Shown here piece after piece: positions 18,851 to 26,309 of a stretch of DNA of 34,066 nt. The stretch is from Actinomycetota bacterium (lineage in GTDB: Bacteria; Actinomycetota; Actinomycetes; JACCUZ01), in contig JAVEDB010000008.1 of assembly GCA_030841185.1 (NCBI GenBank), forward strand, positions 1 through 34,066. Reading direction: 5' to 3'. Within the stretch, counting starts at the first letter, position 1. Each line of letters opens with the position of its first letter. A program made the translations under genes and the position numbers. The notes beneath the pieces were generated by a model. It was not told where the DNA came from. It saw only the letters and a list, made by a program, of their open reading frames with translations, and did no database searches.

Positions 18851-19642
18851 ATGCGAGGAACCGGCCGGCCGTCGCTGCCGGCCTTCCCGTTCCTCGACCA
18901 CGACGGGCCGATCGCCTTCGCGCACCGCGGTGGGGCTGGCGGCGGCCTGGAGAACTCGATGGCCGCGTTCCAGAACGCTGTCGACCTCGGCTACCGGTAC
19001 GTCGAGACCGATGTGCATGCGACCGCCGACGGCGTCCTGCTCGCCTTCCACGACCGGACCCTGGACCGGGTCACCGGGCTGACCGGCCGCATCGGGGACC
19101 AGACCTACGCCCGCCTCCGCGCCGCCCGCATCGCCGGTGAGCACCCCATCCCGACCCTGGAGGAGCTGCTCGGGACCTGGCCGCTGCTGCGGGTGAACAT
19201 CGACGTCAAGTCCCTCGAGGCCACCGGCCCGCTCGCCGAGGTGATCCGGCGGACCGGATCGATCGACCGGGTCTGCGTCGCGTCCTTCTCCGAGCGACGG
19301 GTCTCAGCCCTGCGCGCGGCCCTCGGACCCCGGCTGTGCACGGCGCTGGCCCCCAGCCGGGTCGCCCTGCTCAGGGTCGCCTCGATGTCCCGGCTGGCCG
19401 CGGTGCTCGCGCCGCGGCGGGTGCCGTGCGTCCAGGTCCCGGATCGGCTTGGCCCCGTCCCGGTCGTGACCGCCGGCCTGGTGGCCCTCGCCCACCGCCA
19501 CGGGCTGCACGTGCACGTGTGGACGATCGACGACGCGCGGGACATGAACCGGCTGCTGGACCTGGGGGCCGACGGGATCATGACCGACCAGATCGGGACG
19601 CTCAAAGAGGTCATGCTGGCGCGGGGGGCCTGGCCGACCTAG
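18851..19642 (+). CDS. Glycerophosphodiester phosphodiesterase
   Basis: A 263-residue cytoplasmic GDPD enzyme that hydrolyses glycerophosphodiesters to sn-glycerol 3-phosphate and an alcohol. The TIM-barrel catalytic motifs are complete: AHRGG (residues about 24-28), ENSMAAF, ETDVHATADG with the metal-binding Glu/Asp, and FHDRTLDRVTG with the second catalytic His. The late WTIDD and GADGIMTDQ motifs are also typical. No signal peptide is visible. It begins 27 bases after the carboxypeptidase gene on the same strand and may share its transcript. A CRP-like site begins two bases after its stop. Confidence 0.92.
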   Translation: MRGTGRPSLPAFPFLDHDGPIAFAHRGGAGGGLENSMAAFQNAVDLGYRYVETDVHATADGVLLAFHDRTLDRVTGLTGRIGDQTYARLRAARIAGEHPIPTLEELLGTWPLLRVNIDVKSLEATGPLAEVIRRTGSIDRVCVASFSERRVSALRAALGPRLCTALAPSRVALLRVASMSRLAAVLAPRRVPCVQVPDRLGPVPVVTAGLVALAHRHGLHVHVWTIDDARDMNRLLDLGADGIMTDQIGTLKEVMLARGAWPT

Positions 19643-19643
19643 C

Positions 19644-19659
19644 TGTGACGGATATCACA
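19644..19659. promoter_or_regulatory. CRP-like operator upstream of rbpA
   Basis: TGTGACGGATATCACA is an exact TGTGA-N6-TCACA palindrome, the consensus for CRP/FNR-family regulators of actinobacteria (Crp, Cmr, GlxR). Its centre lies about 75 bases upstream of the transcription start predicted from the SigR-type promoter of rbpA, an activator-like distance. No start data are available to confirm this. Confidence 0.7.
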
Positions 19660-19693
19660 CGGCCTCGGGCGCCGGTTCGCAGCACCCGCAACC

Positions 19694-19721
19694 GGGAATC
19701 CTGAGTAGGCGTCGCTCGTTG
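19694..19721 (+). promoter_or_regulatory. SigR/SigH-type promoter of rbpA
   Basis: GGGAAT at 19694 and GTTG at 19718 are separated by exactly 18 bases, matching the GGAAT-N18-GTT consensus of the thiol-stress sigma factor SigR (SigH in mycobacteria). It ends about 58 bases before the rbpA ATG. In Streptomyces coelicolor rbpA is a known SigR target, which supports the call. Confidence 0.85.
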
Positions 19722-19730
19722 TGAACCGAG

Positions 19731-19757
19731 ACGGGAGTTTCCCCGTCCTATACGGGG
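19731..19757 (+). promoter_or_regulatory. Overlapping alternative hairpins in the rbpA leader
   Basis: CCCCGT (19741-19746) can pair downstream with ACGGGG (19752-19757, 5-base loop) or, as CCCGT, upstream with ACGGG (19731-19735, 6-base loop). The two stems exclude each other. They sit at the 5' end of the predicted leader, upstream of the AAGGGA ribosome-binding site. Pairing is seen in the sequence; a regulatory switch is inference. Confidence 0.45.
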
Positions 19758-19779
19758 ACCACTTCAGAAGGGAACAACC

Positions 19780-20154
19780 ATGGCCGAGCGTGCACTGCGT
19801 GGCTCGCGTCTGGGTGCTCAGAGCTACGAGACCGACGCCGGCGTCGAGATGGCGCCCCGCCAGAGCATCACCTACGACTGCCCCGAGGGGCACCGGTTCG
19901 CGATGCCGTTCTCGCTTGAGGCCGACGTTCCCGCGGTCTGGGAGTGCACCGTGTGCGGCGCCGAGGCGCTGCGCGTAGACGGCACCAGGCCGGAGCCCAA
20001 GAAGGGCAAGCCGGCCCGGACGCACTGGGACATGCTGCTGGAGCGGCGCAGCGTCAAGGAGCTCGAGGTCCTGCTCGCCGAGCGCCTCGAGCACCTCCGC
20101 TCCGGCCCCGCACCGGTGAAGACCCCGCCCCGGAGCCAGCGCAAGAGCGCCTGA
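19780..20154 (+). CDS. rbpA: RNA polymerase-binding protein RbpA
   Basis: A 124-residue actinobacterial transcription factor that binds RNA polymerase and the principal sigma factor, stabilises the open complex and affects rifampicin tolerance. The N-terminus MAERALRGSRLGAQSYETD is the conserved tail, followed by the small zinc-type core with CPEGHRF and CTVCGAEAL. The basic linker KKGKPARTHWDMLLERRS and the C-terminal sigma-interacting helix VKELEVLLAERLE follow. The start has AAGGGA seven bases upstream. Control is likely by a SigR-type promoter with a CRP-like site upstream. A strong hairpin terminator follows the stop. Confidence 0.97.
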   Translation: MAERALRGSRLGAQSYETDAGVEMAPRQSITYDCPEGHRFAMPFSLEADVPAVWECTVCGAEALRVDGTRPEPKKGKPARTHWDMLLERRSVKELEVLLAERLEHLRSGPAPVKTPPRSQRKSA

Positions 20155-20172
20155 GCCCGATACCCGCAGACC

Positions 20173-20209
20173 CCGGGTCGCGTCGTTGCCCCCCGGCGAC
20201 GCGACCCGG
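20173..20209. terminator. Bidirectional hairpin terminator between rbpA and fxsA
   Basis: CCGGGTCGCGTCG (20173-20185) and CGACGCGACCCGG (20197-20209) form a perfect 13-base-pair stem with an 11-base loop. It lies 18 bases after the rbpA stop and 28 bases beyond the end of convergent fxsA. The following CCCTTTGCTGT is only weakly T-rich, as is common for actinobacterial terminators. Confidence 0.85.
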
Positions 20210-20237
20210 CCCTTTGCTGTCCAGACCCGGCCCCGGC

Positions 20238-20726
20238 TCAGCGCGCCCGGTCCGGACCTGTCGGGCCGGGTGCCCCCGGGTCGCGGGGGTCGCGCACGAC
20301 CTCACCCGGCACCGTGCGACCACCCCGGGGCGGGAGGGGACCGACCCGCCGGGACACCATCCGGCCGGCCCGCCGAGCGACGATGCCGGCCAGCATCCGG
20401 CGGGCCAGCGGCCGGGTCACCGGCAGGATGAAGAAGAAGCCGACGACGTCGGTGAGGAAGCCGGGCGTCAGGAGCAGGGTGCCGCCCACGAGGACCAGCG
20501 CCGCGTCGGAGAGCTCGCGGCTGGGGAGTCGGCCGGTCCCGACGGCATCACGCAGGGCGCGCCAGGCACGGCGGCCCTCCCGCTTCACCAGCCAGGCGCC
20601 GATCGCGCTCTCCACGAGCAGCAGCGCGATCGTCGGTAGCGCACCGATCTGCTGGCCGACCTGGACGATCACATAGATCTCCGCGATCGGCACGATCAGG
20701 AACGCGACGATCAACACGACGCCCAT
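20238..20726 (-). CDS. fxsA: FxsA family membrane protein
   Basis: A 162-residue integral membrane protein of the FxsA family. The first hydrophobic segment (VVLIVAFLIVPIAEIYVIV, residues 3-21) with the conserved PIAEIYV motif, a second (IALLLVESAIGAWLV) and a third (ALVLVGGTLLLTPGFLTDVVG) are typical; LLLTPGFLTD is the most diagnostic stretch. The tail after about residue 120 is Arg/Pro/Gly-rich and probably disordered. E. coli FxsA was named for suppressing F-plasmid exclusion of phage T7; its cellular role in actinobacteria is unknown. It starts four bases after the ppm stop, so it is the last gene of the lnt-ppm operon. Confidence 0.9.
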   Translation of the reverse strand: MGVVLIVAFLIVPIAEIYVIVQVGQQIGALPTIALLLVESAIGAWLVKREGRRAWRALRDAVGTGRLPSRELSDAALVLVGGTLLLTPGFLTDVVGFFFILPVTRPLARRMLAGIVARRAGRMVSRRVGPLPPRGGRTVPGEVVRDPRDPGAPGPTGPDRAR

Positions 20727-20730
20727 GCGG

Positions 20731-21480
20731 TCACCTCCGTCCGCCGGCGATGCGGCGCAGCTGCCCCAGCCGGTGCGCCGCGCCCCACACCGTCACCCTC
20801 CAGAGTGCCTCGCGAACGATAGCCCCGCTCATCTTGCTGGTGCCGAACTCGCGTTCGACGAACTCGATCGGCACCTCGACGACGTGGAAACCGCGGTTGG
20901 CGGCTCGCCAGGCGAGGTCCACCTGGAAACAGTAGCCGTGGCTCGCCACGATCTCCGTCATGAGGGTCTCGAGGGTTTCCCGGCGGAACACCCGGAACCC
21001 CCCGGTGGCGTCGCGCAGGCCCAGACCCAGCGCCAGCCGCACGTAGGTGTTGCCGCCCCGGGACAGCAGCCGCCGCCGGGTCGGCCAGTTCACCACGCTG
21101 CCGCCGGGAACCCACCGCGAGCCGAGCACCAGGTCGGCGCTCTCCGACGCGGTCAACAGCAGAGGCAGCTGCTCGGGCTGGTGCGAGCCGTCGGCGTCCA
21201 TCTCGACCAGCGCGTCGTAGCCGCGGTCCAGCCCCCACCGGAAGCCGGCCAGGTACGCGGCGCCGAGGCCGAGCTTTTCGTCCCGGTGCAGCACCTGGAC
21301 CTGGGTGTCGCCCGCGGCGAGCCGGTCGGCGATCTCCCCCGTGCCGTCCGGGCTGCCGTCGTCCACGACGAGCACGTCGGCGTCCGGCACGGCCCGGCGG
21401 AGCCGGCCGAGAACCAGCTCCAGGTTCTCCCTCTCGTTGTACGTGGGCACCACCACGAGGACCCGGCGGGGCGTGCTCAC
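20731..21480 (-). CDS. ppm: Polyprenol-phosphate mannosyltransferase (Ppm/DPM1-like)
   Basis: A 249-residue GT2-family glycosyltransferase that moves mannose from GDP-mannose to a polyprenyl phosphate, giving the donor for lipoarabinomannan-type glycolipids and protein O-mannosylation. RVLVVVPTYNERENLE opens the GT-A fold, VVDDGSPDGT holds nucleotide-binding acids, and EMDADGSHQPEQLP carries the DAD metal motif. GSRWVPGG and GGNTYVRLALGLGLRDATGGF are also typical of DPM1 proteins. No membrane segments are present, as in other free Ppm catalytic domains. The GTG at 21480 overlaps the lnt stop as GTGA. The 643-residue frame in the track is not a fusion: its upstream half is an out-of-frame reading of lnt. 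Confidence 0.93.
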   Translation of the reverse strand: MSTPRRVLVVVPTYNERENLELVLGRLRRAVPDADVLVVDDGSPDGTGEIADRLAAGDTQVQVLHRDEKLGLGAAYLAGFRWGLDRGYDALVEMDADGSHQPEQLPLLLTASESADLVLGSRWVPGGSVVNWPTRRRLLSRGGNTYVRLALGLGLRDATGGFRVFRRETLETLMTEIVASHGYCFQVDLAWRAANRGFHVVEVPIEFVEREFGTSKMSGAIVREALWRVTVWGAAHRLGQLRRIAGGRR

Positions 21481-23048
21481 CGGCGTCCCGAGGCGCGGCG
21501 AGCCGCGACGAACGAGGCCGCGGCTGCGGCCAGCCCGGCGGCGGCCAGCAGCCACTCCGGCCAGGCACCCAGCCGGTCCGCGACGGTTCGGCCGTCGCGC
21601 AGGGGCACCGCCGAGACGAGCGAGACGGGCCGCAGCTCCCGGCTGCGGGCCAGCACCGTGCCGTCGGGCGCGATGATCGCGCTGATCCCGCTGGTGGCCG
21701 CCACCAGCACCGCCCGGCCGTGCTCGACGGCACGCAGCCGCGACATCGCCAACTGCTGGGCTGGCTGACCGGTGCCGTTGTACGTGGCGTTGTTGGTCTG
21801 GACGACCAGCAGCCGGGCTCCCCCGTCGACCACGTCGCGCACCAGCCCGTCGTACGCCACCTCGAAACAGATCACGTCCCCGACCCGGGCGGGGCCGACC
21901 TCGAGCACACCGGGGCGGGGCCCGGCCGCGAAGTCGCGGGGGATCTGGTCCAGCCGCCGGAACAGCCCGGCCAGCTCCGCCCGGAACGGGATGTACTCGC
22001 CGAACGGGACCGGGTGCCGCTTGACATAGCGCATGCCGGGACCGCTCACCGGCGACCAGACGATGCCGACGTTGCTCACGTGGTCGGGGCCTGGTCCGTC
22101 GACGAGCGAGCCGACCAGGACCGGAACGCCGGTCCGCCGCACCGTGGCATCGATCAGGCTGAACGCGCCGGCGTCCGTGAACGGGTCGATGTCGGACGCG
22201 TTCTCCGGCCAGATGATCAGGTCCGGGCGGGGGGTCCGGCCCGCATCGACGTCGTCGATGAGCTTGTTCGTCGCGGCGACGTGCTTGCGCAGCACCTCCT
22301 CGCGCTGGCCGAGGAAGTCCAGCCCCGGCCGGGCGACCCCACCCTGAACGAGCGCCGCCGTGGTCCGCGGGCCGTCGGTGGGCAGCGGGACGGCGAGCGC
22401 CGCCACGGGCACGGCGAGGGCCGCGAGCAGCGCCCCGACCGACCAGGCGCGTCGATGCCGGTGGACCACGGCGGCGGCGAGCAGGGTGCCGCTGGCGGCG
22501 GTCGCGAAGGTCACCAGCGATGCGCCACCGAGCGCGGCGTACGGCGTGAACGGTGAGGCGGTCTCGGCGAAGGCCAGCCGGCCCCAGGGGAACCCGCCGA
22601 ACGGCACCGTTGCCCGCGCGAGCTCCTGGCCGACCCACAGGCAGGCCGCCCAGAGCGGCCACAGCCGCTGCCGTCCCACGACGGAGATCAGGGCGCCCAT
22701 CGCGGCGTAGAAGGCCGCCTCGAGCAGTGCCAGCGCGACCCAGGCGTCACTCCCGATGATCCGCATCCAGGCGAGCAGCGGCAGGAACAGGGCGAGGCCG
22801 GCCACCAGACCCAGCAGTGCGGCCCGGCGCGGCCGCTGCCCCCGGCAGAGCAGGGTCAGCACCATGACGGCGGGCACCGCCAGGAACCACAGATCAAAGG
22901 GAGGGAATGCTGCGGTCGCGAGGACACCACTGCCGGCCGCCGCGAGGACCGACGGGAGCAACGGGCCGGATCGCACCGGTGCCGGACCGTGCTGCACCGG
23001 ATGGTTCTTCCCGCCGGGGGCACGCGCGTCTGTGGCTGCCGTGCTCAC
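21477..23048 (-). CDS. lnt: Apolipoprotein N-acyltransferase
   Basis: A 523-residue membrane enzyme that adds the third acyl chain to the N-terminal cysteine of lipoproteins. About six hydrophobic segments in the first 190 residues are followed by a nitrilase domain. The catalytic triad is visible as Glu in WPENAS, Lys in YVKRHPVPFGEY and Cys in GDVICFEVAYDG. A last membrane segment lies near the C-terminus. The GTG at 23048 is preceded by GGGAGGA at nine bases and is preferred to the 39-codon longer frame, whose start is basic and non-family. In M. tuberculosis Lnt and Ppm domains are fused in Ppm1; here they are separate, overlapping genes, which supports coordinated function. Confidence 0.93.
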   Translation of the reverse strand: MSTAATDARAPGGKNHPVQHGPAPVRSGPLLPSVLAAAGSGVLATAAFPPFDLWFLAVPAVMVLTLLCRGQRPRRAALLGLVAGLALFLPLLAWMRIIGSDAWVALALLEAAFYAAMGALISVVGRQRLWPLWAACLWVGQELARATVPFGGFPWGRLAFAETASPFTPYAALGGASLVTFATAASGTLLAAAVVHRHRRAWSVGALLAALAVPVAALAVPLPTDGPRTTAALVQGGVARPGLDFLGQREEVLRKHVAATNKLIDDVDAGRTPRPDLIIWPENASDIDPFTDAGAFSLIDATVRRTGVPVLVGSLVDGPGPDHVSNVGIVWSPVSGPGMRYVKRHPVPFGEYIPFRAELAGLFRRLDQIPRDFAAGPRPGVLEVGPARVGDVICFEVAYDGLVRDVVDGGARLLVVQTNNATYNGTGQPAQQLAMSRLRAVEHGRAVLVAATSGISAIIAPDGTVLARSRELRPVSLVSAVPLRDGRTVADRLGAWPEWLLAAAGLAAAAASFVAARRASGRR

Positions 23049-23147
23049 CGTCGCCTGTCCTCCCGGGACCTCTGTGGAACGCGACGGTACAACGGCCGGT
23101 CGGCGCGCACAGTGCCGACATCGTGATCGCGGTCGCGGGACCCGGGG

Positions 23148-23242
23148 ACGGGAAAGGGCCCACACCGCCCTTCGGACCGACTGGGTCCGGCCGGATGCCG
23201 GATCCCATGCCGTTGTCTACTGGGCGGTGGGGCCCTTCCCGT
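23148..23242. repeat. Long imperfect inverted repeat upstream of lnt
   Basis: The arm 23148-23170 pairs with 23222-23242 over 21 base pairs with two single-A bulges. The loop of 51 bases contains a further stem CGGACC/GGTCCG (23173-23178 with 23184-23189) and a CCGG-ATG-CCGG element. It could be the leader or attenuator of lnt, a structured RNA, or the relic of a small inverted-repeat element; no target-site duplication is obvious. Confidence 0.6.
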
Positions 23243-23444
23243 GTCTCACCCCGGTGGTCATTCCGTCCCCGTCACGTTCTCCGCGTGCAACGGCGGCGAT
23301 CGGACCTGGCACCCTGGACGGCGCTTGCGCATTGCGTCGTCCCGTGGCCCGAAGCCGGCGGTTCTGGCGGAGGAAAAACCACTGCGGTGTCCTGGTGGAC
23401 CCCTGAACCTTGGCCGTGAAGACGCCTCCTGTCAACCGGCCGTT

Positions 23445-23474
23445 CACCTGCAGAAACGTGCAAACATGCAGGTG
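23445..23474. repeat. Inverted repeat CACCTGCA-N14-TGCAGGTG
   Basis: Two perfect 8-base arms flank 14 bases rich in A. The shape fits an operator or a small hairpin. It lies far from both flanking genes and no regulator can be named. Confidence 0.45.
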
Positions 23475-23524
23475 GACCGTGTCCTAGTGGATCACCGGTT
23501 TCCCAAGTAATTTCAACGGTTTTC

Positions 23525-23545
23525 GGCGTGTCGGATCGACACGCC
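23525..23545. repeat. Perfect 9-bp hairpin downstream of kal
   Basis: GGCGTGTCG-GAT-CGACACGCC forms a tight stem with a 3-base loop, 55 bases past the kal stop on the minus strand, followed by GAAAACCG. It probably acts with the next hairpin in transcription termination or RNA 3' protection. Confidence 0.5.
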
Positions 23546-23561
23546 AGTCGCCCTCATCCAT

Positions 23562-23585
23562 TCGGACTATGAGCGCTTAGTCCGA
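23562..23585 (-). terminator. Hairpin at the end of the kamD-kamE-kal operon
   Basis: TCGGACTA and TAGTCCGA form an 8-base-pair stem with an 8-base loop, starting 14 bases after the kal stop on the minus strand. There is no T-run, so it is a terminator only by position and by the second hairpin just beyond it. Confidence 0.55.
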
Positions 23586-23599
23586 GTGGTTGATGTGGC

Positions 23600-23980
23600 T
23601 CATGGCACGACCACAGTGCCGCGCGCGGTCACCACGACAAGAGGTGGCTCGAGCATCTCGGCAGCCGAGACGGACACGTCGGGGCGGCCCCGGGCGACAA
23701 CCCTCGCCGTGAAGTCGAGCTCTCGACTACGGGTCCCCATCCGCGCGACGGTTGCCGTCACCTCGAGGACGTCACCGCCTTGCACCGGGGCGAGGAACTG
23801 GACGTCGCTGTACGCCGCGAACAGACCCTCGTCGGCATCCGTGCGGATGCACACCTCGGTCGCCACGTCGCCGAACAGCGCCAGCACGTACGCGCCGTCG
23901 ACGAGATTGCCGGCGTAGTGCGCGGCGGAATGGGCGACGTAGCGTCGGTGGGTCACGACCAGTCCCGGGTCGGCGGTCAT
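23600..23980 (-). CDS. kal: 3-Aminobutyryl-CoA ammonia-lyase
   Basis: A 126-residue hotdog-fold protein matching the small Kal lyases of lysine fermentation, which remove ammonia from L-3-aminobutyryl-CoA to give crotonyl-CoA. The motif run HRRYVAHSAAHYAGNLVDGAYVL near the N-terminus, DEGLFAAYSDVQFLAPVQGGD in the middle and RARE-type beta strands after it fit a thioesterase-like hotdog used as a lyase. The assignment depends strongly on context: its start overlaps the stop of kamE (ATGA), and the other lysine-degradation genes precede it. Family length is about 125-130 residues, as here. A generic hotdog thioesterase is the alternative but less likely reading. Confidence 0.85.
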   Translation of the reverse strand: MTADPGLVVTHRRYVAHSAAHYAGNLVDGAYVLALFGDVATEVCIRTDADEGLFAAYSDVQFLAPVQGGDVLEVTATVARMGTRSRELDFTARVVARGRPDVSVSAAEMLEPPLVVVTARGTVVVP

Positions 23981-24723
23981 GCGGTCCTCCTCTCGGCCAG
24001 GGCGTGCACCAGGTAGCTCGCGACCTCGCCGGGGGTGGTTCCCCGACCGAAGATCCGATCGACGCCGAGCTCCTTGGTGGCCGCCGGGTCGAACCGGGGT
24101 CCCCCCACCACGAGCAGGGGGGTGCGTCCCGCTGGATAGGCCTCCCGGAACGCCGCGGACATCTCCTTGGCGTTGGTGAGGTGGGCGTCGCGCTGAGTCA
24201 CGACCTGGGAGACCAGGACGGCGTCGGCCTTCTCGGCGCGGGCCCGAGCGACGAGCTCCGGGACGAGCACCTGCGCGCCGAGGTTGACCACCTTGACCTC
24301 GCGGTAGTACTCCAGACCCTTCTCCCCCGCGAAGCCCTTGATGTTGAGGATCGCGTCGATGCCCACCGTGTGCGCGTCGGTGCCGATGCAGGCACCGAGG
24401 ACGACGAGCTTGCGCCGCAGCTGGCGTTTGATCGCGGAGTTCACGTCCTTCGCGCTGAGCAACGGGAACTCCCGCTCGACGACCCGGACCGCGCTCAGGT
24501 CGACGAGATGGTTGACGCGCCCGTAGACGACGAAGAACGAGAAGTCCGGACCCATCGCCTTGGCGTGCACGACCATCGCGGGATCCATCCCCATCTTGGT
24601 GGCCAGCTGCAGGGCCGCGCCCTCGGCTCGCTTGTCGTGCGGGATCGGCAACGTGAACGACATCTGCACCATGCCGTCGCCCGTCGTGTCGCCGTAGGGA
24701 CGGATCATCCTCTTCTCGCTCAT
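23977..24723 (-). CDS. kamE: Beta-lysine 5,6-aminomutase beta subunit (B12- and PLP-binding)
   Basis: The 248-residue small subunit of the adenosylcobalamin- and PLP-dependent aminomutase that moves the 6-amino group of beta-lysine to C5, forming 3,5-diaminohexanoate. The cobalamin motif D-x-H-x-x-G appears as DAHTVG (His about 118) in GACIGTDAHTVGIDAI. Eleven residues later comes Lys 129 in NIKG, the same spacing as His133-Lys144 of the clostridial enzyme, where that lysine holds PLP as a Schiff base. The N-terminal third is the dimerisation part. The ATG at 24723 overlaps the kamD stop (ATGA), which is how the two subunits are coupled; the track's 400-residue frame includes antisense of kamD. 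Confidence 0.93.
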   Translation of the reverse strand: MSEKRMIRPYGDTTGDGMVQMSFTLPIPHDKRAEGAALQLATKMGMDPAMVVHAKAMGPDFSFFVVYGRVNHLVDLSAVRVVEREFPLLSAKDVNSAIKRQLRRKLVVLGACIGTDAHTVGIDAILNIKGFAGEKGLEYYREVKVVNLGAQVLVPELVARARAEKADAVLVSQVVTQRDAHLTNAKEMSAAFREAYPAGRTPLLVVGGPRFDPAATKELGVDRIFGRGTTPGEVASYLVHALAERRTA

Positions 24724-26309
24724 CGGGCCGGCTCCTCGAGCAGGTCGGTCGCCGGGTTGAAGTACGCCGGTGCGTGGGGCACCACCCCGTCGTACCCCTT
24801 GCCCTTGTCGGCTGGACGCTTCATCAGCCCGAAGGTCCCGTCGCCGATCGCCGACAGCAGCGCCGCGTCGCCGGGCTCGTCGACGATGCGCTCGAGCAGC
24901 TGCACCGCCTCGGCGAGCACCTGGTTGGCGCGCCGGTTGATGAACCCGTCCGGCGCGGGCCGGAAGTCCTCGTGCAGGTTCCCGGCGGCCTCCATGACGT
25001 AGCGCACGTTCTGCAGTGCGAGGTCGCGGTCGGACAGGAACGGCGTCACGACGGCCTCGGTCATCATGCCGACGAGCAGGATGCCCTGACCGGTCATCGC
25101 GCCCACCAGGTTGAAGAAGCCGTCGAGCAGGTAACCGCGGAAGACGTCGCCGGTCATGTGCTTGGTCGGCGGCATCCACTTGAGCGGCGCCTTCGGGAAC
25201 AGCTGTCTCGCGAGCAGCGCATGGGCGAGCTCGAGCCGGAATGAGTCGGGGATCTCCGGGTTGATCTCGAAGGCGTGCCCCAGGCCGAGCTGCCAGTCCT
25301 CGAGCCCCGCTTCCTTCGCGAAGTACTCGTTCAGCAACTGGCTCACGGTGACGGTGTGCGCCTCATCGACCGCGTCGGCGGTCGTGAGGTAGTTGTCCTC
25401 GCCGGTGTTGATGATGATGCCGGCGCGCGCGTGGATCTGGCGCGAGAAGCGCTGGTCCACGAAGGTGCGCACCGGGTTGATGTCGCGGAAGAGGATCCCG
25501 TACATCGAGTCGTTGAGCATCATGTCGAGACGCTCGAGCCCGGCAAGCGTAGCGATCTCGGGCATGCACAGCCCGGAGGCGTAGTTGGTGAGCCGGACGT
25601 AGCGACCCAGCTCCTTCGACACGTCGTCGAGCGCCGCCCTCATCAGGCGGAAGTTCTCCTGCGTCGCGTACGTGCCGGCATAGCCTTCCCGCGTCGCGCC
25701 CTCAGGCACGTAGTCGAGCAGCGACTGCCCGGTGGAGCGGATCACCGCGATCACGTCGGCGCCTTCCCGGGCGGCGGCCTGCGCCTGCGGGATGTCCTCG
25801 TAGATGTCTCCGGTTGCGACGATCAAGTAGATCCAGGGCGTGCGCGGGGCGTCGCCGATCCGGCGCACCAGCCGCTCGCGTTCCACCCGGCGCCGGTCGA
25901 TGCGGCGGATGCCGGCCCCCACCTGGCGGGCGGCCGCTGACCGGGCCCGCGTTGCGGCGCGCCCTTCGGGGAGCCCGAACGCCACTCCCCCGGTCGAGGC
26001 CTTCTGCGCCAGCTCGGTCAGGTCGGCGTGGTCGCCGCGGAGCAGCGCGTCCCAGACGGGCAGCGCCACTCCGTGCTCGAGACCGACGTCGGCCCGCACC
26101 GCGTCCACCAGCCGGTTGACCCACGGGATGCCGTCGGGATCGGCTCCCGTCACCCCGGCCAGCCGCAGCACCGCGCGTTCCACGGAGACCGTGGTGTTGC
26201 TCCGCGCGAGGTCCACGATGGGCCGGCCCGCGCGCCGCGCCAGGCCGCGCGCGCGTCGCACGACCGCAGGGTCGAGCGTCAGCTTCGCAGCGGGCCGGGC
26301 GCGGGTCAC
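24720..26309 (-). CDS. kamD: Beta-lysine 5,6-aminomutase alpha subunit
   Basis: The 529-residue large subunit, with a TIM-barrel domain that holds adenosylcobalamin and substrate; the clostridial protein has about 516 residues. Landmarks are TPWIYLIVATGDIYEDIPQAQ near residue 190, EGADVIAVIRSTGQSLLDYVPEGAT near residue 215, LTNYASGLCMPEIA, IIINTGEDNYLTTADA, and PPTKHMTGD near residue 400. The GTG at 26309 is chosen because AGAGGA lies six to seven bases upstream; the track's frame starts 39 codons earlier in non-family sequence. The GTG itself overlaps the stop of a degraded amidohydrolase fragment as GTGA. Downstream it overlaps kamE, so the complex is made from one message. Confidence 0.93.
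   Translation of the reverse strand: MTRARPAAKLTLDPAVVRRARGLARRAGRPIVDLARSNTTVSVERAVLRLAGVTGADPDGIPWVNRLVDAVRADVGLEHGVALPVWDALLRGDHADLTELAQKASTGGVAFGLPEGRAATRARSAAARQVGAGIRRIDRRRVERERLVRRIGDAPRTPWIYLIVATGDIYEDIPQAQAAAREGADVIAVIRSTGQSLLDYVPEGATREGYAGTYATQENFRLMRAALDDVSKELGRYVRLTNYASGLCMPEIATLAGLERLDMMLNDSMYGILFRDINPVRTFVDQRFSRQIHARAGIIINTGEDNYLTTADAVDEAHTVTVSQLLNEYFAKEAGLEDWQLGLGHAFEINPEIPDSFRLELAHALLARQLFPKAPLKWMPPTKHMTGDVFRGYLLDGFFNLVGAMTGQGILLVGMMTEAVVTPFLSDRDLALQNVRYVMEAAGNLHEDFRPAPDGFINRRANQVLAEAVQLLERIVDEPGDAALLSAIGDGTFGLMKRPADKGKGYDGVVPHAPAYFNPATDLLEEPAR

Larger units (their letters stand above)
23049..23599. other. Gene-free, hairpin-rich intergenic region
   Basis: This 551-base stretch lies between the start of lnt and the end of the kal operon. 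The small frames listed there (for example 23217-23447 minus, 23241-23510 plus) have mixed third-position composition and no recognisable family, and I do not call them genes. The region holds a long imperfect inverted repeat, a CACCTGCA palindrome and two hairpins near kal, all listed separately. The part from about 23400 to 23600 is less GC-rich than the neighbouring genes. The lnt promoter must lie here but was not identified. Confidence 0.7.

Noticed and set aside
16607-19144. 845-residue minus-strand ORF ending in a VOC domain
   Set aside because: Only the last 136 codons are real; the rest is antisense to the VanY-type and GDPD genes.
20731-22662. Apparent 643-residue Lnt-Ppm fusion
   Set aside because: The upstream part is the lnt region read in the wrong frame. 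Lnt and Ppm are separate genes with a GTGA overlap.
23217-23510. Small ORFs in the lnt-kal gap as candidate peptides
   Set aside because: They show mixed third-position composition, no convincing ribosome-binding site and no recognisable family.
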